Assembly: GCA_914767885.1 (NCBI GenBank) | Contig: CAJZBQ010000001.1 | Coordinates: forward strand, 1 to 64,000 | Source: Blepharisma stoltei | Lineage: Eukaryota; Ciliophora; Heterotrichea; Heterotrichida; Blepharismidae | Direction: 5' to 3' | DNA length: 64,000 bases | In this document: positions 1 to 11,654 of the stretch, one piece after another | How positions within the stretch are numbered: the stretch's first letter is position 1 | How the letters are laid out: each line of letters opens with the position of its first letter | Program-made: the position numbers and the translations under genes | The notes under the pieces: model-generated | What the model saw: only the letters and a program-made list of their open reading frames with translations | What the model was told of the DNA's origin: nothing | Databases searched by the model: none

Positions 1-3000
1 CCCCTAACACCCTAACACCCTAACACCCTAACACCCTAACACCCTAACACCCTAACACCCTAACACCCTAACACCCTAACACCCTACACCCACCCCTAAC
101 ACCCTAACACCCTAACACCCTAACACCCTAACACCCTAACACCCTAACCCCAACCCCTAACACCCTAACACCCTAACACCCTAACACCCTAACACCCTAA
201 CACCCTAACACCCTAACACCCTAACACCCTAACACCCTAACACCCTAACACCCTAACACCCTAACACCCTAACACCCTAACACCCTAACACCCTAACACC
301 CTAACACCCTAACACCCTAACACCCTAACACCCTAACACCCTAACACCCTAACACCCTAACACCCTAACACCCTAACACCCTAACACCCTAACACCCTAA
401 CACCCTAACACCCTAACACCCTAACACCCTAACACCCTAACACCCTAACACCCTAACACCCTAACACCCTAACACCCTAACACCCTAACACCCTAACACC
501 CTAACACCCTAACACCCTAACACCCTAACACCCTAACACCCTAACACCCTAACACCCTAACACCCTAACACCCTAACACCCTAACACCCTAACACCCTAA
601 CACCCTAACACCCTAACACCCTAACACCCTAACACCCTAACACCCTAACACCCTAACACCCTAACACCCTAACACCCTAACACCCTAACACCCTAACACC
701 CTAACACCCTAACACCCTAACACCCTAACACCCTAACACCCTAACACCCTAACACCCTAACACCCTAACACCCTAACACCCTAACACCCTAACACCCTAA
801 CACCCTAACACCCTAACACCCTAACACCCTAACACCCTAACACCCTAACACCCTAACACCCTAACACCCTAACACCCTAACACCCTAACACCCTAACACC
901 CTAACACCCTAACACCCTAACACCCTAACACCCTAACACCCTAACACCCTAACACCCTAACACCCTAACACCCTAACACCCTAACACCCTAACACCCTAA
1001 CACCCTAACACCCTAACACCCTAACACCCTAACACCCTAACACCCTAACACCCTAACACCCTAACACCCTAACACCCTAACACCCTAACACCCTAACACC
1101 CTAACACCCTAACACCCTAACACCCTAACACCCTAACACCCTAACACCCTAACACCCTAACACCCTAACACCCTAACACCCTAACACCCTAACACCCTAA
1201 CACCCTAACACCCTAACACCCTAACACCCTAACACCCTAACACCCTAACACCCTAACACCCTAACACCCTAACACCCTAACACCCTAACACCCTAACACC
1301 CTAACACCCTAACACCCTAACACCCTAACACCCTAACACCCTAACACCCTAACACCCTAACACCCTAACACCCTAACACCCTAACACCCTAACACCCTAA
1401 CACCCTAACACCCTAACACCCTAACACCCTAACACCCTAACACCCTAACACCCTAACACCCTAACACCCTAACACCCTAACACCCTAACACCCTAACACC
1501 CTAACACCCTAACACCCTAACACCCTAACACCCTCAACACCCTAACACCCTAACACCCTAACACCCTAACACCCTAACACCCTAACACCCTAACACCCTA
1601 ACACCCTAACACCCTAACACCCTAACACCCTAACACCCTAACACCCTAACACCCTAACACCCTAACACCCTAACACCCTAACACCCTAACACCCTAACAC
1701 CCTAACACCCTAACACCCTAACACCCTAACACCCTAACACCCTAACACCCTAACACCCTAACACCCTAACACCCTAACACCCTAACACCCTAACACCCTA
1801 ACACCCTAACACCCTAACACCCTAACACCCTAACACCCTAACACCCTAACACCCTAACACCCTAACACCCTAACACCCTAACACCCTAACACCCTAACAC
1901 CCTAACACCCTAACACCCTAACACCCTAACACCCTAACACCCTAACACCCTAACACCCTAACACCCTAACACCCTAACACCCTAACACCCTAACACCCTA
2001 ACACCCTAACACCCTAACACCCTAACACCCTAACACCCTAACACCCTAACACCCTAACACCCTAACACCCTAACACCCTAACACCCTAACACCCTAACAC
2101 CCTAACACCCTAACACCCTAACACCCTAACACCCTAACACCCTAACACCCTAACACCCTAACACCCTAACACCCTAACACCCTAACACCCTAACACCCTA
2201 ACACCCTAACACCCTAACACCCTAACACCCTAACACCCTAACACCCTAACACCCTAACACCCTAACACCCTAACACCCTAACACCCTAACACCCTAACAC
2301 CCTAACACCCTAACACCCTAACACCCTAACACCCTAACACCCTAACACCCTAACACCCTAACACCCTAACACCCTAACACCCTAACACCCTAACACCCTA
2401 ACACCCTAACACCCTAACACCCTAACACCCTAACACCCTAACACCCTAACACCCTAACACCCTAACACCCTAACACCCTAACACCCTAACACCCTAACAC
2501 CCTAACACCCTAACACCCTAACACCCTAACACCCTAACACCCTAACACCCTAACACCCTAACACCCTAACACCCTAACACCCTAACACCCTAACACCCTA
2601 ACACCCTAACACCCTAACACCCTAACACCCTAACACCCTAACACCCTAACACCCTAACACCCTAACACCCTAACACCCTAACACCCTAACACCCTAACAC
2701 CCTAACACCCTAACACCCTAACACCCTAACACCCTAACACCCTAACACCCTAACACCCTAACACCCTAACACCCTAACACCCTAACACCCTAACACCCTA
2801 ACACCCTAACACCCTAACACCCTAACACCCTAACACCCTAACACCCTAACACCCTAACACCCTAACACCCTAACACCCTAACACCCTAACACCCTAACAC
2901 CCTAACACCCTAACACCCTAACACCCTAACACCCTAACACCCTAACACCCTAACACCCTAACACCCTAACACCCTAACACCCTAACACCCTAACACCCTA

Positions 3001-3052
3001 ACACCCTAACACCCTAACACCCTAACACCCTAACACCCTAACACCCTAACAC
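1..3052. repeat. Telomere, C-strand (CCCTAACA)n
   Basis: About 3 kb of nearly perfect 8-bp CCCTAACA units runs from base 1 and ends abruptly at ACACCAATTTTA. The complementary G-strand is TGTTAGGG, so the chromosome end lies to the left. Variant units occur near 85-98 (CCCTACACCCACCCC), 145-160 (CCCTAACCCCAACCCC) and 1533 (CCCTCAACA); the rest is homogeneous. CCCTAACA telomeres are known from heterotrich ciliates. Assembly collapse or expansion of so regular a repeat cannot be excluded, so the true length is uncertain. Confidence 0.97.
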
Positions 3053-3354
3053 CAATTTTATGCTTATACCGCAAACAGATTTTTATTTCTTACTACTAAA
3101 ACAAAACCATCAGAAAAATTTATATTATTTGTCATAAATCCATTAATAATCAAAATTTTTTATATAAACACTTTTTATTTAAATAATTTATATAGCTCGA
3201 GTGTTAAATGCGCGCCCGAGCTACAATAATTTAAATAAGTCCATTTTAATAAAAATCGATTGAAGCACATTCCGAATTTATTATATAAAGCTAAACATAT
3301 AAAATTTAACTTTTAGTTCTTAATATCCACTATTGTTGTTTGCATCAATGATTT

Positions 3355-3775
3355 TCGAAGTAGAAATTTTTGTAGCAAACAATTGAATTGCTGATAGTAG
3401 CAGAAATACTTGAAGCATTGATCGTTGAAGATCTAATAGATGATGAGCTTATAGTTGAACCAGATATAGTTGAAGATTTGATAGACGAAGCATACAGCGA
3501 TTTTTGAATCAATGATGACTGAAGCAGACACTTTTAAAGCATGATAGCTAAGGAGATAATGCTTGAGGCTGAAATAGTTGAAATAATGATTGTTGAAAAT
3601 TTGACAGATAAGTAGAAATAGTTGAAGCAGTAATTGTTGAAAATTTGACAGATGAAGTAGAAATATTTAAACAAGGACACTCGAATTAGAAATGCTTGGA
3701 GTAGAAATATTTGAAGCGGAGAGGGTTGAAGATGCGATACTTGAAGTAGAAATCTTCGAAGTAGAAATGGTGTCC
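3355..3775. repeat. Degenerate tandem repeat, about 18-21 bp
   Basis: Imperfect iterations of GAAGYAGAAATATTTGAAG and GTTGAAAATTTGACAGATGAA fill about 420 bp. Read on the minus strand they give Ser/Thr-rich stretches, and on the plus strand Glu/Val/Ile-rich ones. Both strands are interrupted by stops, so no intact coding sequence is claimed. It may be the relic of a repetitive secreted-protein gene or a subtelomeric satellite. Confidence 0.5.
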
Positions 3776-3870
3776 TAAAAGCATATAGTCTGGATGAATT
3801 CCAAAATGATTTTCGAGTAAAAAATGCTTAAAATTTGGTGCTTCACCCTAAATATTTACTATTTTTTCTA

Positions 3871-4044
3871 TAGAAATTTCCCTTAGATGGCACTGTTTGC
3901 CCTTGATTTGCCCACTGAAAAAATTTTTTTGGTTCGACCAAATCGCTTTTTGGTCCGACCAAGGCATTGATTTGGTGCAACCTACCAATAAATTCCGATC
4001 AGAATTTATCGGCCTTACAGCGCCGAACATAGGAAACTTCTATA
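3871..4044. mobile_element. M4 MITE/IES, 174 bp, TA target
   Basis: Flanked by TA (3869-3870 and 4043-4044), with terminal inverted repeats TAGAAATTTCCC at the left and TAGAAGTTTCCTATG (reverse complement of the right end). A second copy of exactly the same length lies at 28099-28272 inside a receptor gene. The two share GGTCCGACCAAGGCATTGAT, a palindrome around CCGATAAATTC/GAATTTATCGG and the right terminus. The TA target and ends TA|TAG...CTA|TA are Tc1/mariner-like and resemble ciliate IES ends. Confidence 0.8.
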
Positions 4045-4205
4045 TGTCTCATCATAACAGATTTGTTTGCTTTAAAAGCAGCAACCCATATATCCAGTTT
4101 ATATTATCTTAATCACTTTCAAAAGTAATATTTTTATTCTCCGCATAATTCATGAATTATTAGCATTTCATTGGTCCATTTCTCTTTTTCGAATCTTAAA
4201 TCTGC

Positions 4206-4754
4206 TTACTCCCCCCCCCATCCTTGATCGAACGATTGACTGTAAAAATTCCTAAAATTGGGGAAATTAACCCCCATCCTTGATCGAACGATTTTCATAT
4301 CATGCAAATTTCTATATATATAAAAATATAATAGTTATCAAAAGCTTGGGAAAATGTACATAATGAAATTGTTTTCAGAGACTTTGAGACGAGAGAAAGC
4401 TTCGGAATCAATCATTCGAAGTGATGTAGTCATCAACATAGGCTTAAAAACTCAATAATCTAATAAAATAGAGATTCTTTAAAAATTAAAAAAAAAAAAT
4501 TTAATTTAATAAGGAAAAAATTAAATTTATACAGTTTAAAGGGGCAATTAATAAATTAAAATATAAAAATTGGTATTTTTATGAACTTACTCCAATTTTT
4601 TGCTGTAAAAATTATTAAATACTCTTAACCCTCTTATTTAAAAGTAAATAAAAAAAAATATATATATATATTTTTTTTATATATATAAAATGTTTTTTTA
4701 ACCCCCAGCCTTGATCGAACGATGGCGAGTCGTTCGATTAAGGATGGGGGGGAG
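4206..4754. mobile_element. M2 MITE, 549 bp, TTA target duplication
   Basis: TTA at 4206-4208 and 4755-4757 flanks an element beginning CTCCCCCCCCCATCC and ending GGATGGGGGGGAG. The unit CATCCTTGATCGAACGATT occurs near the left end and again inside after a second C-run (about 4270). The right end forms a hairpin in which CCTTGATCGAACGAT is followed by its inverted copy. The core is extremely AT-rich. The target context TGC-TTA-GCA is shared with two M1 insertions. No transposase is encoded. Confidence 0.82.
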
Positions 4755-5893
4755 TTAGCATGAAATAGTTTCTGATAGATAGGCTGGGCCATAGGTATCT
4801 TGCTTATTACAAATTGCTAAAATTGCATGTTTATCTGACAACCCTAAGCTTTAATTTTTTCAATGAGTTTTTCTCTTGGGTTTTTTTTATTCAGGTTTTA
4901 TTGCTTGTCTGTATTAGATGTGCTATATCAAAATCCACAAGCAAATGTTTGTGAGCTAGCTCAAGCAGATAAAATTTAACCCTAGAGTGAATTTTTTAAG
5001 ACTAATCTTTTGTTAGAGTCCTTATTGTGCTATATAACTTAAGTGATTATATATTGGCTTCTGAAATCCCAGTGGTCTTAAAAACTATTGTTGAAACACT
5101 CTCGATTGATAAAGATGGTATAATTTTTTCAAAAAATGTAATATTTTATTTAATTAGTAATCAAAATGTTACTTAAAAACACTAAGCTTGAAGAATTTAT
5201 TATTAAAACAGCAAAATTAAGCTATAGATATAAGAAATTATTGTCTGTATTCCTTAGATTATTTCTAATCACAGATACCTCTAAGAATTCCCTTTTAAAT
5301 AAGCTGTGCTTGCTTTAAGGTCTTTTTCATTTTATTACTAGTAATTAGTCAAATTTTGATATAAAAAATGAATTGAATAATTTTTCAGAATTAAAATATA
5401 ATCTGTTGAGCAAGAAGAAATATGTGCATCAAGATATAATTTCTGTTTTGAATTATTTAATGTTTTCATTCTACGTTATATAAATTTATAGATGATTAGA
5501 GAATCCTATTTATTTCAAATTAAAGATTTAATTACCTGAATAAAGCCTTTTAGTTATTGGATTATGACTCTAAAAAATTCTTTGCCTAGTATTTTATTTA
5601 AAACTTCAGATTCTATTAAATTATGGTTTTTTCTTAAAAATCATAAAATTTAATATTATTAAAGATTATAAATGAAGCAAACGTCCTTATAAAATTAAAA
5701 AATAAAAATTCCTGAATTAAAAATCCTTTTCATATTTATTTAATAAGGTTGAATTTAAGGTCTATTTAGCCAATTAGGCTGAGATTTATTATTATAAATA
5801 CTCTTAACTTATTTACTATTTTTTTTTTAACACTAGTTTTCGATCAATGATTTTTAGCTATGATTTAATCGTTCATATAATATTAAATAAGCA

Positions 5894-8800
5894 ATGAACA
5901 TAATAGAATTTTCTTTTATCATTGCAATTCTTGTGAGAAGTCAGATAGTTGTTGATATAGCCTGAAGCTCCTTCACAAATCCGAATTTCGCCTCAAATTT
6001 AACTGCTTTACTTCACCAAAATTTCCAAGATCAATTTGAATTTAACTTGGCTTATTTTGATACCTCTTCAACTCATCAACAGTTTCTGAACAGTCCAGAT
6101 CTAATTTTTGATATTACCTTTAGTTCTTTTTTATCACAAAGAATAAGAGAATACACTGCTGAAAATCCTACCATAATAGCAAGTATCAGCAAATCAATTG
6201 GCGCATATTCTGATTGAGAATTTTTTATTCACAATTCGTGGGAAAACCAAATTGAAGCTTTATCCAGTATCATTTCTTATTTGAACTGGACAACTTTTAT
6301 AGTGATTTCTGATAAGATTTATAATGAAGATGATGAGTTGTTTTTTAATTGTTTTTCCAAAAAAGATTACCATTGATTTTATTTCGCAAATAGCAATGAT
6401 AAAAATTCTTCGGACTTATTTATTGGAAAGGTAATTCAGGCGATCGGGATAAAAAACATTGTGATATTAAATTTTGGGGAAAGCACAAACTTGCTGCTAA
6501 AAAGCCTATCTCAGAAAAGTTTGCTCACTAAAGGAACTGGAGTTATTGTAGGAAGTAAAGGCTCATGGGGTTTGTATGGAGATGGTATCATTGCTTATTC
6601 AGAATTAGGATTAGAAAGTGCTGATAGTTATTACAAATATGAAGGATTAGCATTCATAAAATTTTTGAATTTAATACTCAGCTTTCCTTTAGCATCCAAT
6701 TCTTTGGAGTTAATTGGGTTTTTAAACAAAAATACAGTTGATCATCATCCATTCCCAAATTTTACTCTATTAAATATAGTCCATGCTTGATTTTAGATCA
6801 CATATACAAAATACAAAGCATGGCAATCTCTCCCAATTAGTTTTTCAAGTTTACGCAGGTAAATTACTTTAGAGTTGGCATTTCTGCCTTTGATCAGCCT
6901 GAGTTCTTTAAAATAGCCTTTGGCCTTTTGTAAGCCAGCAAACTTGCTTTACTCCTCGTAGACTGATTGCAACCAGTAGACCAATTTATTGGTGCACAAA
7001 AAGTTCAATGGCCTAAACTTATTGCTTAACATCCAGACGATCTATAATATAGAAAGAGCTATATCGAAGATAGTGAAAGATCAATCAAAGGAAAAATTTA
7101 TAACGGAAATTTAACGATATCAAAATCCCTGATCTATCCAGGGAATTCTTCAATTATTCCTAACTCCCCTACCACAGACATAAATATATGAATCGCAGAT
7201 GGAACAATAAATCCAGGAGGTGACTCTGATATATTGGCAACAACTCCAACAGCAGGAGCATTTTATGCTTTAAGCTATTGAAAAAGTATACATTCCTTGG
7301 ATGGCTTTGAAGTCTCAGTAACTCATACAGACTGTGGGGCTACAGTATTTGATTTGACTTATGCATACTCCTGCTTTTCTAAATTACTAGCAACTCCTGG
7401 TGTTGGATATCTAACATCTCTCTATCCATATATAGCCATAGGTAACATTTTGGTATTAAGATCTTTGAATCTTTCAATACCCCACATTTCCCCTTATGCT
7501 CCTTCAACTCTTTCTCTTAATAACACCCTTTTCCCTGAGTTTATGACAATAATAAAAGACGAAGCTTTCAATACCCAGGTCATTTTAGATCTTGCAGTCA
7601 TTTTTGGTTGGAAGCATTTTCTAGTCATTTATGATAAAAATAATTTAATGGCTTATAACTTTTTTCTATCAAAAGTCGAACAATATAACATGATCATTGC
7701 AAATGGCCCTGAACTGAGGCAAATGGATGCATACTACACAAGAGACAAATATCCTCACTGAAAAGATTGATTTGCAAGTATAATAAGCTTGAAGGTCAGA
7801 TTTTTAGTTGCATTTTTAACACCTCCTTACGGATTTCACGTAGCTGAAAGCTTCTATGATGCAGGGATTAGAAAAGGCGACATGATAATCTTATGCAACG
7901 CAAGAATGTCATATGCATTTGATTGAGAAACCGATTTGGTCCAGCGACGAAAAGTCACTGAGGTATTTTATGGTGCGATTGCTGTTGCCCAAGCTGAGTG
8001 AATTGGAGAATATGGACAAATGCTTGTAAGAGGCTATTTAAAGGAGTATGTAAACCAATTAGAGTTTCGCTGCTTAGCATTTGATTCTGCAATGCTACTT
8101 CTAAATAGCATCTCATTTACTATAAAACAAGGTGAAAATGTGAAGGATTATGAAATATTGAACGCAAACATAAGAAAACAAAAATTTTTAGGCTGCTCTG
8201 GGACTGTGTCAATTGAGCCGGGAACTAATCAAAGAAGTTTGCCTACTTTCGGGATTTTCAGCTTAAGGTGAAATGATACTACTCAGAAGCTTTACGAAGA
8301 ATCGGTGGGGTTGTATGATCTCAGCAGTGTACAATTAATTACTTTTTATAGCCAGATCTTATGATATGATAACACCACAAATCTGCCTTCAGATTTAATT
8401 ATATATGAAAATGGCTGCCCATTTCCAGCTAAAATGATTCATAGGTCTAAAGCCGGTGCCGGTATGCTATATGGAATATCGATTGGGCTGATAGTTATCA
8501 CGATTATTGAATCCTTTTTTATATGAAATAAATTTTTAAAAAACATCAGAATACAGAAATTAAAAATATCTGCATATGTTCAGTTTGAAGATTACTTCAT
8601 GATGGCAATTTTGGCTATAGATTTTTTCCAATTTATTTCTCAAGGACCTGATATAAGTGGATTACATGAATGGCTGTCCTTACTCTGCACCTATACAATG
8701 ACTAACTTTGATTCTACCGTTACAGGTGATATTTATTGGGTTTATTTATATACTGCTATGGCTATTTCTTGCTTTTGAGTTTTTACAGCTTTTTTATTGC

Positions 8801-9651
8801 TTTATCAGCTTAATGAATTTTTTAGTGAAATGCTAAAACGCGTGAAAAATATTTCTTTACTTTTGCTTCCTATAATTGGAAATATAGTGTTTGTGCCAAT
8901 GGTGTCAGTGCTCTTAAGCATTTTTCAATGTGATCAAGGAATTAGCTCAAAAATTACAGATTCTTTTATAAGATATGATTGCACTACATATTGCTGGGAT
9001 AATAGGTATACTTTATGAGGAATTTTTGCAATTATTTCCTTGCTAGTTTATATTCCTTTAACTATTTATTTAAGATATTATTATGAAATTGTTAATGATC
9101 ATATTAACATCAGAACGAATCCGATTTTTATTATAGAAAAAGCAATCTGCCAAATAATTATTATTTTTATGAGCCGAACAGTCAAAGAGTATAACGAATC
9201 TTTGCACGGACTTTGTTGTTGCATCCTTTTTATTACAATGATTCTGCTGTGCTATAAGCAAGGCCCTTATAATTATCATAGAATGAATCTTTGAATTAGT
9301 ATTTCTTATCTGGCTATTCTATGAAGTTTTATTTTGTCAAGTACTTATTGACTCACAGAAATTGATAATAAATTAATTTTTATAGCTTTACAATGTTTAG
9401 GCTGGCTTATCTTAATAGCTTCAGGTATTGCTATTCAATGCAAGTGATACCCAAACCTATTGAATACTGAGAAGGTTGTTGACATTGCGATTTTTTTTAA
9501 ATTTGAAATAGGAAATAAAATTACAGCTGCTGAGCTCAATAGAATGAAAAAAGAGATAAGTAATTCAAACTACTCAACTAAAAGCAAAACATCAAATATA
9601 AATTGCACTCAAATTATTCCAACTATTAACGATAATATTATATCAGAATAA
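5894..9651 (+). CDS. Receptor-like membrane protein 1 (PBP1 ectodomain, about 9 TM)
   Basis: Open from ATG to TAA with TGA as Trp once the TA-bounded insert 6777-7063 is removed: 3471 nt, 1156 residues. Residues 1-17 look like a signal peptide (MNIIEFSFIIAILV). A first alpha/beta domain (about 20-300) contains DLFIGK, IKNIVIL and GVIVGSKGSWG. A second domain (about 340-740) has TPGVGYLTSLYP, FPEFM, FGWKHF.VIYD, FRCLAFDSAMLL and GCSGTVSIEPG, typical of type I periplasmic-binding / receptor ligand-binding regions. Hydrophobic segments follow from about 760 to 1085, with the conserved FQCDQG...DCTTYCW loop and PYNYHRMNLW. A short charged tail ends the protein. The topology predicts an extracellular small-ligand sensor; the ligand is unknown. 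About 9 membrane spans make a 7TM GPCR assignment unsafe. Confidence 0.85.
6777..7063. mobile_element. TA-bounded IES-like insert, 287 bp
   Basis: Interrupts the first receptor gene between FTLLN and the conserved IYNGN motif and brings in stop codons. Ends are TA|TAGTCC at the left and GAGCTA|TA at the right. Removing the insert plus one TA gives LNIEDSERSIKGKIYNGN, in frame and with the same spacing (16 residues after FTLLN) as the copy at 20399-24190. No coding capacity is seen. The TATAG end matches the Paramecium TAYAG-type IES end and Tc1/mariner-like termini. Confidence 0.8.
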
Positions 9652-10308
9652 TTATTATAATTAAATTTTTAGATATCTGTAAACTCTAAGCTAAATATCT
9701 AGCAATTAATTCAATGAATTTTATATATTTTATATATTTTGAATATAATAATTTGTTTGAAGTCTATAGGTATCTTAAATTGAGCAATATCATGTTTTGA
9801 ACTTTTCTTTTTTCTTTCCTTTCCTATAGTGCCTCTTTATTGGAGCTCATAAAATGATTGCCAAAGAAAAGCATTATATAATCGCTTCCATTTACAAAAC
9901 ACTTGGCACATTCTAACTGAGAATTGTTTCATACTCAATGGGTAGTCAGCTTGCCTCACTTATTATTTAAAATGAGAAAGATTAATTGTAATTTCTGATG
10001 ACTTACTAAGATAGTGGATTTTGAAATTATTTTTCGAATAAGAATTATCAATGATTTTACTTCTCAAGCATCTATAAAGAAAGCTTGACTGATTAATTAA
10101 TTGGAAAAATAGTTCAAGCCAAATGGAACGAGAAATATTGTTATAATAAATAAAGCAGAAAGTGCAGTGTTTATAAAATCACAATTTCCATACTATTGGG
10201 CAGGAGTATTATAGGAAGTAAGGCTCGTGGGAGCCATGTGGAAATGGAGCTATTGGATATTCTAAATCTTGTCTTGAGTTTGCTGATGACTATTTTAATT
10301 ACGAAAAA

Positions 10309-10520
10309 TTACCCCTCCTCCTCCTCCGTGAGTGAAAACACAAGTTTGTTGTCCATGGTGGAGGGCTAATTTTTTTAAATAAATGTTTTTTTTCCGAATA
10401 TAAAATTCGCAAAAAAATGTGGACAAAAATTAATTAAAATTTTGCAAAATTTATGTATTAAAATGCAAGTTGCTAAAATTCAATACAATAGAGTTTTGCA
10501 TGGCTTTGCTACCAAATTTA
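10309..10520. mobile_element. M1 MITE remnant
   Basis: TTA followed by CCCCTCCTCCTCCTCCGTGAGTGAAAACA and a nearby inverted copy (TTTGTTGTCCATGGTGGAGGG) marks an M1-type left terminal hairpin. The following core has the family's GGACAAAAATTAAT and TTTGCAAAATTTATG stretches. A right terminus cannot be found, so the end coordinate is approximate. Confidence 0.5.
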
Positions 10521-10736
10521 GCTATTTATGAAATTTTATTTATCATTTACTTATTGACTCATTACTTTTGGTTATTCAGCATTGTGACTCATACTTAACG
10601 TTCTGGGTTTATCTTAATAGAGGCTGATATTACAATTCAATTCAATGCCAAATAGCTTCCTAGTTTATTAGTTTTTGATAAAGCTGTAGATATAGCTAAT
10701 TTTTTTAAATTTTTAATGGGAAGCCAAATGAGTAAG

Positions 10737-10933
10737 AGAGAGAGAGAGATTAGTTAAGAGGCTAAGCGGGGATTATTTCAGCCCCTAGCCAGTCGGACTT
10801 CAGCTTCGTGCTTCATGTGGCACTAAGCACTAAAGCCACCTAACGCCCTTTTTCTTCGGAGCCATCAAAAATGGTGACGTCCTCAGTCTGTCGGGGAGAC
10901 TCACCCGACCCTGCTGGATCAAAAATGAGTAAG
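10737..10933 (-). mobile_element. S element (short retroposon), 197 bp
   Basis: GC-rich insert within a decayed receptor tail, flanked by the 11-bp direct repeat AAATGAGTAAG (10726-10736 and 10923-10933). The left end is a simple (AG)n ATTAGTTAAG tract, consistent with a 3' tail if the element lies on the minus strand. No open reading frame of note. The duplication identifies an insertion; assignment to the S family rests on size, composition and tail. Confidence 0.65.
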
Positions 10934-11000
10934 AAGGAGCTTATAAAAGCTAAAAGAGAAAAATTCAAATGCTAGTAATGAGTCTTGCTCTTCTTATTCT

Positions 11001-11654
11001 GATGGAAATGGTATAAAAGAATAATTATTAACACAAAACTTTAATAAATAATTAAATTCTTATTTATCAGCTCACTTATATAAAATTTGCATGCTTTATA
11101 GCATCGTAAATTTTGATAAGCTCACCCTTTAATAGTTTTAAATATTCACAATAGCTATTTAATTAATAAAATTCAAATTTTAATTATAAATAAAATTAGA
11201 TTTAAAGGATTATAAATTTATAAATTAAACAAAATTGCAATTTTTGCTACTTCTAACATTTTACTTTAAAATAAACTAGTAATCAAATGCTGCAATCGAG
11301 CCCTTTTTATTTCAAAAAAAAAAAAGAAATGCTCGTTTGGTAATCCAAGCCCCTCTATTTCAATATGAAATTCAGTTCAAAATTAAGAGGAAGATTAAAA
11401 GTTTAGTAAAAGTATCATTAACATCTGAGATGTCAATTTAAAAATAAAGAATAAAGCATCAAAATAATTTTAAGGAAACTTTATTTAGACACTTATTGAG
11501 TTATAAATTATGTTTAGGAAAGAAGTTAAAAATTTAATACAATTACTTTGAATATATTTATTTAATTTAAAACCATTTTTTGAAAAAATCAAGTTAAAAT
11601 TTATCGAAAAATCAACTAAAAAATGGAATTGAATATTTTTAAGTAGCGTGTATA
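11001..11654. other. Intergenic AT-rich spacer
   Basis: No gene, RNA or intact repeat recognised. It contains poly-A/T runs and is about 80% A+T by eye. It precedes the start of the receptor pseudogene at 11655 and may contain that copy's original promoter, but no motif can be supported. Confidence 0.5.

Larger units (their letters stand above)
3053..5893. other. Gene-free subtelomeric spacer
   Basis: AT-rich DNA between the telomere and the first gene, with no credible open reading frame under the TGA=Trp code. It holds a degenerate short repeat (3355-3775), a 174-bp MITE (3871-4044) and a 549-bp MITE (4206-4754). A short inverted repeat near 3193-3221 (TAGCTCG ... CGAGCTA) may be the relic of another element. 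The stretch 4760-5893 shows nothing recognisable apart from homopolymer runs. Confidence 0.7.
9820..11000 (+). pseudogene. Decayed receptor-family copy
   Basis: Fragments align with the neighbouring gene at 11655: SLLELI, AKEKHYIIAS, YFSNKNYQ and LIGKIVQA appear in shifting frames with many stops up to about 10310. After an M1 remnant, pieces of the C-terminal tail resume (VDIANFFKFLMGSQMSK, about 10680-10735), are split by a short S element, then end near 11000. The central ligand-binding region and most membrane segments are missing. It cannot encode a receptor. Confidence 0.7.

Noticed and set aside
1-3052. Stentor as the source organism
   Set aside because: The telomere repeat fits, but Stentor uses the standard code and these genes need TGA as Trp.
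8460-9460. Class C 7TM G-protein-coupled receptor assignment
   Set aside because: The ectodomain fits, but about nine hydrophobic segments are visible and no class C 7TM motifs were recognised; the module instead resembles that of the giant minus-strand genes.
5894-9651. Many short separate genes if TGA is a stop
   Set aside because: Adjacent pieces join seamlessly when TGA is Trp, and paralogues have TGG at the same positions.
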